DNA of 64,000 bases from JANQEU01 sp965601455. Lineage in GTDB: Bacteria > Bacteroidota > Bacteroidia > Cytophagales > Cyclobacteriaceae. This document shows positions 54,655 to 62,845 of this stretch, piece by piece (positions within the stretch are counted from its first letter, which is position 1; every line of letters starts with the position of its first letter). The DNA lies in the NCBI GenBank assembly GCA_965601455.1, contig OZ271831.1, positions 4,588,001-4,652,000 on the forward strand, read 5' to 3'. The translations under genes and the position numbers were made by a program. The notes under the pieces are model-generated. The model did no database searches. It saw only the letters and a program-made list of their open reading frames with translations, and was not told where the DNA came from.

Positions 54655-56061
54655 TTACAACATGGTCTCAGGTTCCTGATAGGCAGTAACCTTGATACAT
54701 GATTTTTTTATTTCATTGAATCCCCCAGATATGTTAGTTAACGACTCGAATCCATTCATAGCAAGAATTGATGCCGCTATAATAGATCGATATCCTCCCT
54801 GGCAATGAATATAGTAGTGTTTGTCCTTGGGTAGGTTTTCAATATTCCGATTGATAAAATCCAATGGGAAATTATCCACCCCTTTAATATGCTGAGAGTT
54901 ATACTCACTTGTTTTTCTTACATCCAGAACATCGACAATATCCGTGTCATAAATATTAGTGAAATCATGAGGGCCAATTTCATTTAGCTTGTTGACTTCT
55001 CGACCATCTTTTTTCCAGGCTTCTATTCCCCCTTCCAAGTAACCTAAAGCATTGTCATACCCTACACGAGACAACCGGGTTACTACCTGTTCTTCTAATC
55101 CTTTCTCGGCAAGGAAAACTATCGGTTGGTTAAGATCTTCGATCAATGCTCCTACCCAAGGAGCAAAATTATCTTCAATCCCAATCCACATAGATCCAGG
55201 AATGTGAGACTGAACAAAGTTTTCCTTTTTACGAGTATCCAGAACTAGAGCTTTATCCCTCTTCACTACATCCTCAAATTCATCCACGGAAAGGGCAACT
55301 ACTCCATGTTGAAGAACACTATCAATGCTCTCATATCCGGATTTATTCATCACCGCATTTTTTGGGAAGTATTGAGGAGGTTCGACTAATCCTTTTGTCA
55401 CTTCATCAATGAATACTTGCTTACTCATATCCTGAAGAGCGTAATTGAACATCCTTTGATTTCCAAGAGTATCGACGGTCTCGGAACTCATATTCTTTCC
55501 ACAAGCGGATCCTGCACCATGTCCCGGATAAACAATAACCGCATCCGGTAATGGCATAATTTTTTCTCTCAACGAATCAAACAGATAACCAGCAAGATCT
55601 TCCCTTGACAGATCTGATTTTACAGCAAGATCAGGACGACCTACATCTCCAATGAACAATGTGTCTCCTGTGAAAATCGCATGTTCTTTTCCTTCTTCAT
55701 CGATAAGTAGAAATGTGCTTGATTCCATGGTGTGACCAGGAGTATGGAGCACCTTAATCTTAATATCGCCAAGAACCAGTTCTTCACCATCCTCAGCAAT
55801 GTGTGCTTCAAAAGCTGGTTTTGCTGTTGGCCCAAAGACTATTTCAGCGCCAGTTTTCTTGGCTAAATCTATATGACCGGATACAAAATCAGCATGAAAA
55901 TGTGTTTCTAAAACGTACTTGATTTTCGCTCCATTTTGCTTCGCCTTTTCAATATAAGGTTCAACTTCCCTCAAAGGATCCACGATGGCAACTTCATTTT
56001 TGGACTGAATATAATAGGCAGCTTCTGCCAGGCATCCGGTATACAATTGTTCTACTTTCAT
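54655..56061 (-). CDS. CstB-like persulfide dioxygenase-sulfurtransferase, copy 1
   Basis: This 468-aa protein has three parts. The metallo-beta-lactamase domain (1-240) has THFHADF (His54, His56, Asp58), TPGHT (His110), the metal Asp133 in TGDTLFIGDVGRPD, and PGHGAGSACGKNMS. The first rhodanese domain (about 255-360) has no catalytic Cys, since the loop reads LAEKGLEE. The second (about 370-460) has an active-loop Cys420 in HCQGGYRS. This order matches S. aureus CstB, which oxidises persulfides and forms thiosulfate. It is highly similar along its length to the protein at 59654-61063 and is preceded by operator B. Confidence 0.92.
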   Translation of the reverse strand: MKVEQLYTGCLAEAAYYIQSKNEVAIVDPLREVEPYIEKAKQNGAKIKYVLETHFHADFVSGHIDLAKKTGAEIVFGPTAKPAFEAHIAEDGEELVLGDIKIKVLHTPGHTMESSTFLLIDEEGKEHAIFTGDTLFIGDVGRPDLAVKSDLSREDLAGYLFDSLREKIMPLPDAVIVYPGHGAGSACGKNMSSETVDTLGNQRMFNYALQDMSKQVFIDEVTKGLVEPPQYFPKNAVMNKSGYESIDSVLQHGVVALSVDEFEDVVKRDKALVLDTRKKENFVQSHIPGSMWIGIEDNFAPWVGALIEDLNQPIVFLAEKGLEEQVVTRLSRVGYDNALGYLEGGIEAWKKDGREVNKLNEIGPHDFTNIYDTDIVDVLDVRKTSEYNSQHIKGVDNFPLDFINRNIENLPKDKHYYIHCQGGYRSIIAASILAMNGFESLTNISGGFNEIKKSCIKVTAYQEPETML

Positions 56062-56090
56062 AAGCGATACTAGTTATTTCAACAGTTCGG

Positions 56091-56135
56091 TAAATAAACA
56101 TTCATCGCAAGACCAAATCTGTTACTTTAGTTACA
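56091..56135 (-). promoter_or_regulatory. Crp/Fnr-type operator B for CstB-like copy 1
   Basis: TGTTAC-TTTA-GTTACA (56120-56135) differs from the consensus palindrome at one base. Its near edge is 59 bases from the ATG, exactly as at operator D before the paralogous gene. At the expected 21-base spacing on the minus strand lies TTTATTTA (56091-56098), which keeps only four of the six fixed positions of TAnnTTTG, so the promoter may depend on activation. Confidence 0.6.
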
Positions 56136-56141
56136 TTACCC

Positions 56142-56159
56142 ACATGACTTTTGTCATGT
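56142..56159. promoter_or_regulatory. Second palindrome upstream of CstB-like copy 1
   Basis: The perfect inverted repeat ACATGAC-TTTT-GTCATGT is six bases upstream of operator B, centre to centre 23 bp. Its core TGA-N6-TCA is the classic Crp/Fnr half-site pair and has the same N4 spacing between GAC/GTC arms. It may be a second site for the same or a related regulator. Confidence 0.55.
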
Positions 56160-56179
56160 CCTAACCTTGATAAGCTCAA

Positions 56180-57490
56180 TTAGAAATTATAGTTGACAAT
56201 CGCATTAATGAGAAAAACATTGACTTTATTGAGCTTGAGGTTTGGATTGTCTGGAATGTCGCCTGATGGAATTTTATAGGTCAAAAGAAGTTCCGGTTTT
56301 AAGTTTTTCGCTTTTTCAATGGAATAGAAAAAATCAAAATTGAAGTGGAAGTAAGATGGAAGAGCGTACTTGTTTGACTCCACTTCAGAAAAATCTGGTT
56401 TCCAGTGATGACCAACACTGATGATTGAACGCATGCCGAAATCGTAAGATCTGTTGAAGTAGGCAACCAATGCATGATTATTTGCCATACCCTCAGTACG
56501 TTCTCTCTTTTGAAAACTGAACAGACCTTCACGTCCAAACTCTCTTGGAAAGAGGAAACGACCTCCATCAAGAATACGATTATACGCTAATGAGAATTCA
56601 CCTACCTCCGATCTTTTTGTCAAACGGATACCAACCAGATTTGAAGATCGATCCTGAAAGTATCTAAGTGAATCTATAGAATTTCCTCCATCCCCCAATC
56701 GGTCTTGACGAACGGTCTCGAACTCGAGTTTTAAGTTCTTTTCCTTCCAATTCAGAGATTGTCTCATATGGAGTGAGTTAGAAACATTCTGAATAGCGTA
56801 ATTCCATATCACCATTTTCCAAAAACCTCTGGAATAGGAAGTATTCGCAATCATTAGGTAATCAGATTCCACATTTCCTCGATACAGACCAGATGTACCA
56901 TCTGTCTGTCTACCTTGGGGATAAAGCCCAATAGATTCCCCGATTCCACTGAATCCATCTGTCGATCGCGGGGCAATCGCATTAAACAAACCAAGACCAA
57001 TTGAGAAACTATCATCATCCATGGAATATCTTATTCCTTGTTCAAGCGTTGGGATCATCCGACCATCCTGTGGATTGATCAAAGGAGAAACTAATTTCAT
57101 TCTACCAACAGTGAACGAATGTATCCCCAAACCAAGTTTTACATTTAATTCTCCTGGAAAGATTAGGACCCTGTCATCAGGGTTGTTAACGTCAAATAGT
57201 CCCAGCTCATATCTGGATAGACGGTTTGTGATTGGGTCGGCCTTCGATAGATCCTGAATGTTCCAATTGAATGATGAATAGACTGCTCCCCTAACAAGTA
57301 AATATGAGGTCAACTTGTAGTCATATGCAATCTTCAACCCGGTTGCCAGTGCTCGAAAATCCTTTAATTCAGCTTCATTCCACGTTGACAGGTAGTAGTT
57401 TCTGAGTTGTCCTGATAATACTCCTTTCCTTTCCTGAGAAAGCACTAATTGCACAAAAAAAGTACAGAAGAAGAGCAACTTCCACCTCAT
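56180..57490 (-). CDS. Outer-membrane porin-like beta-barrel
   Basis: This 436-aa protein has a Sec signal (1-18, cut near VLSQ), alternating beta-strand pattern throughout, many aromatic residues at strand ends and a C-terminal Phe (NAIVNYNF). The strand pattern resembles OprD/OprP-like porins. Its ATG overlaps the stop of the TsdA-like gene (ATGA), so it is the last gene of the YeeE-YeeE-TsdA operon and may bring thiosulfate or another sulfur anion into the periplasm. Confidence 0.85.
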   Translation of the reverse strand: MRWKLLFFCTFFVQLVLSQERKGVLSGQLRNYYLSTWNEAELKDFRALATGLKIAYDYKLTSYLLVRGAVYSSFNWNIQDLSKADPITNRLSRYELGLFDVNNPDDRVLIFPGELNVKLGLGIHSFTVGRMKLVSPLINPQDGRMIPTLEQGIRYSMDDDSFSIGLGLFNAIAPRSTDGFSGIGESIGLYPQGRQTDGTSGLYRGNVESDYLMIANTSYSRGFWKMVIWNYAIQNVSNSLHMRQSLNWKEKNLKLEFETVRQDRLGDGGNSIDSLRYFQDRSSNLVGIRLTKRSEVGEFSLAYNRILDGGRFLFPREFGREGLFSFQKRERTEGMANNHALVAYFNRSYDFGMRSIISVGHHWKPDFSEVESNKYALPSYFHFNFDFFYSIEKAKNLKPELLLTYKIPSGDIPDNPNLKLNKVNVFLINAIVNYNF

Positions 57491-58515
57491 TTTGTCTTCC
57501 TCATTTGATGCTCCTTCTCGTAATAGGCCATGATCGGTTGAAAGGGACCGTATTTATGTTGTTCCGGTGAAAAATTGTCATCCCATGGTCCGTAAGGGGT
57601 AGAAACGGGCTTCAGTTTCTTATCCGGAAAATCGTCTTCGGTATTCCATTTTATGGGTCTTGAAAAACTGTTTATGTAGGCTGCAACATGGTAGGCTTCT
57701 TCATCCGTGAGTTTAGGATTTTCTGCTGTTGCGACTCCAAAAGGCATATTGGCCTTAATAAATTGAGCTGCTGTTATAACCCGGTGCATTCCAGCACCAT
57801 GATTATAGGAATCGACACCCCATAAAGGAGGGTAGAGGTAACCTTTGTCAGATTGAGGATGTTTAATTCCCTCTCCAGACGTACCATGGCAAAACTCACA
57901 TTCCATTGAATATACTTTCTTGCCAATCGTTGGATCTGCCTTCATTCGTGGAATAGTCATTGAAGGGAATCCTTTAAACTCTGCTTCACGTATTTGAGGA
58001 ACACCTTCGCTTAGCCATTCCATATAAGCGACAATGGCTTCCATCTCATTTGAATCTTCTGGTAAGGGTGACCCATTCATACTTCTTTCCATACATCCAT
58101 TAATTCGCTCCTCAATGGTCCCAATTTTGTTTTCCCTTCCACGGAATTGAGGAAAACGATTGGTCACTCCTACCCAGGAAGCAGAACCGGCCTGAGTCCC
58201 TGCTTGTAAGTGGCAATTCTTACATGATAAATTATTGCCTGCATATTGATTCATGGGATTCTTTGAACCTGGCCCAATCCAATGAGAAGTTTCCGAGATT
58301 AAGAGGTATCCAAATCGTATTTGATTGCCTTTATCACCTGCGGGTAGGTCTTTGTCCACACTTGGGGGTTTCCAACTTAATGGGTTAACAGAGGTTTCAA
58401 TAAATAATGAAGGATTCGCTTTATAAGTAACCAGAATGACTACTAGGAAGAAGGCACCAGTAACCATCAAACCTGACGACACCCAAAGCCATCTTAACGT
58501 ACGATTTGAAATCAT
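57487..58515 (-). CDS. TsdA-like dihaem cytochrome c (thiosulfate dehydrogenase)
   Basis: The ATG at 58515 gives 342 aa with an N-terminal membrane anchor (about 10-32). Two haem sites follow, CKNCH (98-102) and CEFCH (206-210). The segment INGCMERSMNG puts Cys141 where TsdA has the unusual axial Cys of the catalytic haem, and FIKANMPFG (Met257) matches the ligand region of the second haem. TsdA joins two thiosulfates to tetrathionate and passes electrons to the respiratory chain. A longer ORF to 58659 only adds non-family residues that overlap the YeeE gene. It lies between the YeeE and porin genes. Confidence 0.88.
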   Translation of the reverse strand: MISNRTLRWLWVSSGLMVTGAFFLVVILVTYKANPSLFIETSVNPLSWKPPSVDKDLPAGDKGNQIRFGYLLISETSHWIGPGSKNPMNQYAGNNLSCKNCHLQAGTQAGSASWVGVTNRFPQFRGRENKIGTIEERINGCMERSMNGSPLPEDSNEMEAIVAYMEWLSEGVPQIREAEFKGFPSMTIPRMKADPTIGKKVYSMECEFCHGTSGEGIKHPQSDKGYLYPPLWGVDSYNHGAGMHRVITAAQFIKANMPFGVATAENPKLTDEEAYHVAAYINSFSRPIKWNTEDDFPDKKLKPVSTPYGPWDDNFSPEQHKYGPFQPIMAYYEKEHQMRKTK

Positions 58516-58520
58516 TTTAA

Positions 58521-58934
58521 TTAATGAGGAAGGCGTGTCCGTAACAATCCGTAGACGTATGTGCCCAAAAGAGCAGCTCCTATGACAACAAATACCACTC
58601 CTACTCCATTTCCCAACAAAATGAACATAGGGCCTGGGCACGCTCCCGTCATAGCCCATCCCAGTCCGAATATGATTCCACCAATTAGGTACCTTGGTAT
58701 ACTGAAGTGTTTTGGATGAATCAGGATTGGTTCACCATTAATAGATTTAATGCCCATTCTCTTGATTATCTGAATTAATATAATTCCGATAACGACGGAC
58801 GACCCAATGACTCCATACATATGAAAAGACTGGAATCTGAACATCTCATAGATTCTATACCAGGAAATCACCTCCGCTTTTGCCAGGGTAATTCCGAAAA
58901 TTGTCCCGATAAATAAGTACCTGAAAAACTTCAT
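58521..58934 (-). CDS. YeeE/YedE-family membrane protein, small subunit
   Basis: This 137-aa protein has four membrane segments. The family Cys lies in GWAMTGACPGPMF (near residues 93-105) on the C-terminal half. It is the short partner of the larger YeeE/YedE gene 3 bases upstream; in longer YeeE proteins the two parts are one chain. Likely forms the second half of a thiosulfate or sulfur-compound channel. Confidence 0.88.
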   Translation of the reverse strand: MKFFRYLFIGTIFGITLAKAEVISWYRIYEMFRFQSFHMYGVIGSSVVIGIILIQIIKRMGIKSINGEPILIHPKHFSIPRYLIGGIIFGLGWAMTGACPGPMFILLGNGVGVVFVVIGAALLGTYVYGLLRTRLPH

Positions 58935-58937
58935 GTT

Positions 58938-59513
58938 TTATACTGCTATCAAATAAGGTAGGAGAATATAGGTGACAAATAGTCCTCCAATAAAAAAGCC
59001 AATTACAGCAATCAGCGACGGTAGTTGCAGGTCGGACAAGCCACTAATTGCGTGGCCAGAGGTGCATCCACCTGCATATCGGGTCCCGAAACCGACCAAG
59101 AATCCACCTCCTACAAGCATAATAATCCCTTTCAGTGTCAAAAGTGCTTCCCAATTGAATAGAGAGGCAGGCACTAAGTCTTTTCCTGGGTCGGCTATAC
59201 CATAGGATTCTAGCTCGGCAATAGTGACCGGAGAGATATTAACTTGTGTACTTGGAGTCAAGTACAGATGTGCTATCAATCCGCCAATAACCAATCCTCC
59301 GGCAAAAACAAGATTCCATACCTGGCTTTTCCAGTTAAAGTCAAAAAACTCGCAATTCTTACCGGCACCGACAATACTGCACATGGTTCGCAGGTTCGCT
59401 GAAATGCCAAATGTGTTGCCGAAGAACAGCAACGAAAACATGGTTGACGCGATTATTGGGCCAGCTACATACCAAGGCCAGGGTTGACTAACCCAATTAA
59501 TAAGTTCGTTCAT
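58938..59513 (-). CDS. YeeE/YedE-family membrane protein, large subunit
   Basis: This 191-aa protein has about five membrane segments and the family signature RYAGGCTSGHAISG near residue 150 with its Cys on the transport path. Further Cys occur in LRTMCSIVGAGKNC. YeeE proteins import thiosulfate through conserved Cys. First gene of the operon that continues with the small YeeE partner, TsdA and porin, and directly controlled by operator C. Confidence 0.9.
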   Translation of the reverse strand: MNELINWVSQPWPWYVAGPIIASTMFSLLFFGNTFGISANLRTMCSIVGAGKNCEFFDFNWKSQVWNLVFAGGLVIGGLIAHLYLTPSTQVNISPVTIAELESYGIADPGKDLVPASLFNWEALLTLKGIIMLVGGGFLVGFGTRYAGGCTSGHAISGLSDLQLPSLIAVIGFFIGGLFVTYILLPYLIAV

Positions 59514-59536
59514 AAAAAGCTGATTTGAGGTAAATT

Positions 59537-59581
59537 CAAAAGTAGCTTTTCCCTTCTTGCGTTATCGTAACAAATGTTACA
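59537..59581 (-). promoter_or_regulatory. Crp/Fnr-type operator C plus -7 box for the YeeE-TsdA-porin operon
   Basis: CGTAAC-AAAT-GTTACA (59566-59581) has a perfect GTAAC-N4-GTTAC core. Exactly 21 bases downstream on the minus strand is the perfect box TACTTTTG (59537-59544), the same eight bases as at operator A. The near edge of the palindrome is 53 bases from the ATG. Centre-to-centre distance is 33 bp. Confidence 0.8.
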
Positions 59582-59600
59582 CACGATAGAGCGGAAATAA

Positions 59601-59631
59601 TAAAGGTGTTCACCTAGAGTGAACACCTTTA
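59601..59631 (-). terminator. Terminator after CstB-like copy 2
   Basis: A 13-bp perfect stem, TAAAGGTGTTCAC / GTGAACACCTTTA, with a 5-base loop lies 22 bases past the stop of the upstream minus-strand gene. Read on that strand it is followed by TTATTT. It separates this gene from the YeeE operon, which therefore needs its own promoter. Confidence 0.75.
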
Positions 59632-59653
59632 TAACACTTAATGAATCAATGAA

Positions 59654-61063
59654 TTATTTCAAGGTTGATGGACAAACATAGTCCGTTACCGGGGTGTCTG
59701 TCTCTGAGATTGCTTTAAACCCTCCGGCAATATCAACCAGGTTGTGAAAGCCCCTGGATTTTAAAATGGAAGCCGCAATCATTGACCGATATCCTCCTGC
59801 ACAATACAAGTGATATTGTTCATTCTTATCTAATTTATCCATGCTCTCATTGATAAAATCCAATGGGAAGCTATCGGAATTCTCCACATGTTCGGCACTG
59901 AATTCTCCCGGTTTTCTTACATCCAGAATATGATCCACACCAACCTGGAATTTGCCTGAGAATTTCTCGGCACTTATCGATTCAATTGAGTCGGTCTCTT
60001 TTCCTGCGTGTACCCACGCAGCAATTCCACCTTTCAAGAATCCTAGTGTATTGTCATACCCGACTCTTGAGAGGCGAGTAACAACCTCTTCCTCTTTGCC
60101 TTCTTCAGCTATGAAAACAATGGGTTGTTGCAAGTCATGTATTAAAGCTCCAACCCATGGGGCAAAGCTTCCATCAATACCTATAAAAACTGAATTGGGT
60201 ATATGCTCTTTTGCGAATTCCTCCTGAGAACGAGTATCAAGAACAAGAGCGCCTTCGTGGTTGGCCATTGCCTCAAAGGTGTCTACATCCAGAGCCACAT
60301 TACCTTTTTCAAGAATCGTATCTAATCCTTCGGCACCAGACTTATTCATCGCTACATTTTGGGCGAAGTACTGAGGAGGAGGCAATAATCCGGTAGTCAC
60401 CTCGTCTATAAACTCTTCCCTTGTCATATCTGCACGAAGAGCGTAATTAGTGTTCTTTTGGTTACCCAGTAAATCGGAAGTCTCTTTACTCATGTTCTTG
60501 CCACAAGCGGAACCTGCTCCATGTGCGGGGTAAACCAGTACATGGTTCGGAAGAGGCATAATCTTCTCTCTGAGGCTATCGAATAAGTAACCGGCAAGAT
60601 CGTCCTGTGTTAAATCTCCTTTTTGTGCTAAATCAGGTCTACCAACATCACCGATGAACAAAGTATCTCCACTGAAAATCGCATGTTCTAGACCTTTCTC
60701 GTCAAATAGCAGATAGGTAGTACTTTCCATCGTATGTCCCGGTGTATGAAGGACCTTTATTTTCACCTTACCCAGCTCAAATACCTCTTCATCGGAAGCC
60801 TTATGAAAATCAAATGATGTTTTTGCGTTGGGACCGTAAACAATTGTAGCGCCCGTCTTATTCGCCAAATCCACATGACCTGAAACAAAATCCGCATGGA
60901 AGTGGGTCTCGAAAATATACTTGATCTTAGCTCCTTCCTGGTTGGCCTTATGAATATACGGCTTGGATTCACGAAGCGGATCTACAATTGCCGCCTCCCC
61001 ATCACTTTCAATATAGTAAGCACCTTGGGCGAGACAACCTGTATATATCTGTTCTATCTTCAT
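59654..61063 (-). CDS. CstB-like persulfide dioxygenase-sulfurtransferase, copy 2
   Basis: This 469-aa protein is a close paralogue of the protein at 54655-56061, alike along its whole length. The metallo-beta-lactamase metal motifs THFHADF, TPGHT and TGDTLFIGDVGRPD are intact. The first rhodanese domain again lacks a Cys (IAEEGKEEE). The second keeps the active loop CAGGYRS. The expected reaction is oxidation of glutathione- or other low-mass persulfides to sulfite, with thiosulfate formation by the rhodanese part. Operator D precedes it and a terminator follows. Confidence 0.92.
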   Translation of the reverse strand: MKIEQIYTGCLAQGAYYIESDGEAAIVDPLRESKPYIHKANQEGAKIKYIFETHFHADFVSGHVDLANKTGATIVYGPNAKTSFDFHKASDEEVFELGKVKIKVLHTPGHTMESTTYLLFDEKGLEHAIFSGDTLFIGDVGRPDLAQKGDLTQDDLAGYLFDSLREKIMPLPNHVLVYPAHGAGSACGKNMSKETSDLLGNQKNTNYALRADMTREEFIDEVTTGLLPPPQYFAQNVAMNKSGAEGLDTILEKGNVALDVDTFEAMANHEGALVLDTRSQEEFAKEHIPNSVFIGIDGSFAPWVGALIHDLQQPIVFIAEEGKEEEVVTRLSRVGYDNTLGFLKGGIAAWVHAGKETDSIESISAEKFSGKFQVGVDHILDVRKPGEFSAEHVENSDSFPLDFINESMDKLDKNEQYHLYCAGGYRSMIAASILKSRGFHNLVDIAGGFKAISETDTPVTDYVCPSTLK

Positions 61064-61092
61064 TTTTTGTTATTTATTTCCAAAATAGTATT

Positions 61093-61137
61093 CAAATGTA
61101 CGGATCGAGTTTAAGGAGGATTGTAACAGTTGTTACA
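61093..61137 (-). promoter_or_regulatory. Crp/Fnr-type operator D plus -7 box for CstB-like copy 2
   Basis: The perfect palindrome TGTAAC-AGTT-GTTACA (61122-61137) overlaps the stop codon of the SulP gene. Exactly 21 bases downstream on the minus strand is the perfect box TACATTTG (61093-61100). The near edge of the palindrome is 59 bases from the ATG, the same as at operator B. Centre-to-centre distance is 33 bp. Confidence 0.82.
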
Positions 61138-62845
61138 CTTTCATTTTTTCACGGTCCTTATTGTCAATCAGTTCACTTAAATGCTTATCAATGAGGAATT
61201 CTTTGCTAAAGAAGAAGTTTTGGTCACCTAATTTATCCCAAATTCCACCTTTGATAAGTATGTCCCTCAAATGTGTTTTCACACTGACCATTTGAAATTG
61301 AATACCCTGAGCCTGTAATTCATCTGCAATTTCGTGTAAAGTTGCCACAGCTGTGGAGTCAATCTCGTTGATACTAGTCGCGTCGATGACAAAGGTTTTT
61401 ACATTTTTTCTCAGCGCGATGCTTTCCTGGACCTTATCCTTCAGATAAACTGAGTTGGCATAGTAGAGCGAAGCGTCAATTCTGAAAATAACCATCCCTT
61501 CAATCTCCTTGGCCTCCGGTACCCTTTTCATATTTCGATAGACCTTAGTCCCCGGAACTCTTCCTATCAAAGCGATATTTGGTCTGCTTATTCTACGTAT
61601 GATAAGTACCAACGACATCAAAGCGCCAACAAGTATCCCCACTCTAGCTCCCATAAGAAGGGTACTGGTAAAGGCAAAAACCAAGACCAGGAAGTCTTGC
61701 ATTCGCAAACTAAATAGCCTGGCTGGTTCCTTGGTGTCAATCAATCCCAAAACCGCCACGACCACAATAGCTCCAAGCACCGCCTTTGGCATGTAATAGA
61801 ACAAAGGGGTGAGAAAAAGTAATGTAATTCCTACAACAAGGCCATTTACTATAGAAGAAACTCCTGTTTGCGCACCTGAAAACGCGTTTACAGCTGTCCT
61901 TGAGAAGCTTCCTGCAATGGGATAACCTCCAAAAATGCCCGCACTGAAATTACAAATTCCAAGAGCTATTAACTCTTTATTAGAGCTTACCTGATAGCCT
62001 TCCTTCTCAGCAACCTTTTTTGCAACAGCTATGGCTTCCATAAAACTTATCAAAGAGATGGTAAGCGCAATAGGTATTAAAGAATAAATAGTGGACCATT
62101 CCAGTAGATGAAATTGAAAATGTGGTAAACCTGCAGGTACTGTTCCAACAATTGAAACACCGGCATTTTCCAAATCAAATAGCCATACAGTACAAGTAGT
62201 TAAAATCACGGCAACCAATGCTGCAGGTATTGTGGGTTTCCATTTCTTAAGTAGTAACATTAGTACTATGGCTGAAGCTCCTATAATCAATGTGAGCGAA
62301 TGGATGTTTTCGGATTGTTGAATGATTCTCCATAAAACAAGGTGAACCTGTTGACTTCCTTCAATCTCCACACCTAGTATATGTTTGAACTGACTTAAGC
62401 CTATAATAATCGCAGCGGCTGAAGTAAATCCATTTATCAAGGGTTGGGAAAGAAAATTAACCAGGAATCCAAGCTTAAGAATTCCCATTAAAAACTGCAT
62501 GAATCCAACCATAATTGCCAAAAGAATAGCTAATTCCAGGTAATAGTCAGACCCCTGCTGTGCCATGATCCCAATTCCTGAAGCCACAAGCAAGGAGTCC
62601 ATTGCTACGGGACCAACCGAAAGGTGTCTGGATGTGCCAAAGAAAGGATAAAGTAGTAAAGGAACCATTGCTGCATATAAACCAGCAAGAGGAGGAAGAC
62701 CCGCTAGTAGAGCATAAGCCATTCCCTGAGGAATCAGCATGGTGCCAACTGTGATACCGGCAATTACATCTTTAGATATATACTCTAATTTGTAAGATGG
62801 TAGCCAACCTAGGATTGGTAATATGTGAGAATATCTGTTCCTAAT
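61133..62845 (-). CDS. SulP-family anion transporter with STAS domain, unusual start
   Basis: The SulP membrane domain has the signature LIPQGMAYALLAGLPPLAGLYAAMVP, about ten or more membrane segments and GPVAMDSLLVASG. A C-terminal STAS domain follows (VIDATSINEIDSTAVATL). Family members carry sulfate, bicarbonate and related anions. The first ATG (62740) would remove the start of the domain. In frame upstream are 35 family-like codons (ILPILGWLPSYK, then DVIAGITVGT) with no ATG, GTG or TTG. Only ATT at 62845 or CTG at 62863 could initiate before an in-frame stop. I draw the ATT, which overlaps the TAG of the upstream gene. Confidence 0.8.
   Translation of the reverse strand: MRNRYSHILPILGWLPSYKLEYISKDVIAGITVGTMLIPQGMAYALLAGLPPLAGLYAAMVPLLLYPFFGTSRHLSVGPVAMDSLLVASGIGIMAQQGSDYYLELAILLAIMVGFMQFLMGILKLGFLVNFLSQPLINGFTSAAAIIIGLSQFKHILGVEIEGSQQVHLVLWRIIQQSENIHSLTLIIGASAIVLMLLLKKWKPTIPAALVAVILTTCTVWLFDLENAGVSIVGTVPAGLPHFQFHLLEWSTIYSLIPIALTISLISFMEAIAVAKKVAEKEGYQVSSNKELIALGICNFSAGIFGGYPIAGSFSRTAVNAFSGAQTGVSSIVNGLVVGITLLFLTPLFYYMPKAVLGAIVVVAVLGLIDTKEPARLFSLRMQDFLVLVFAFTSTLLMGARVGILVGALMSLVLIIRRISRPNIALIGRVPGTKVYRNMKRVPEAKEIEGMVIFRIDASLYYANSVYLKDKVQESIALRKNVKTFVIDATSINEIDSTAVATLHEIADELQAQGIQFQMVSVKTHLRDILIKGGIWDKLGDQNFFFSKEFLIDKHLSELIDNKDREKMKV

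Noticed and set aside
59601..59631. Palindrome considered as a sixth operator
   Set aside because: Its arms do not contain the GTAAC/GTTAC core, and its position after a stop with T-rich sequence fits a terminator.
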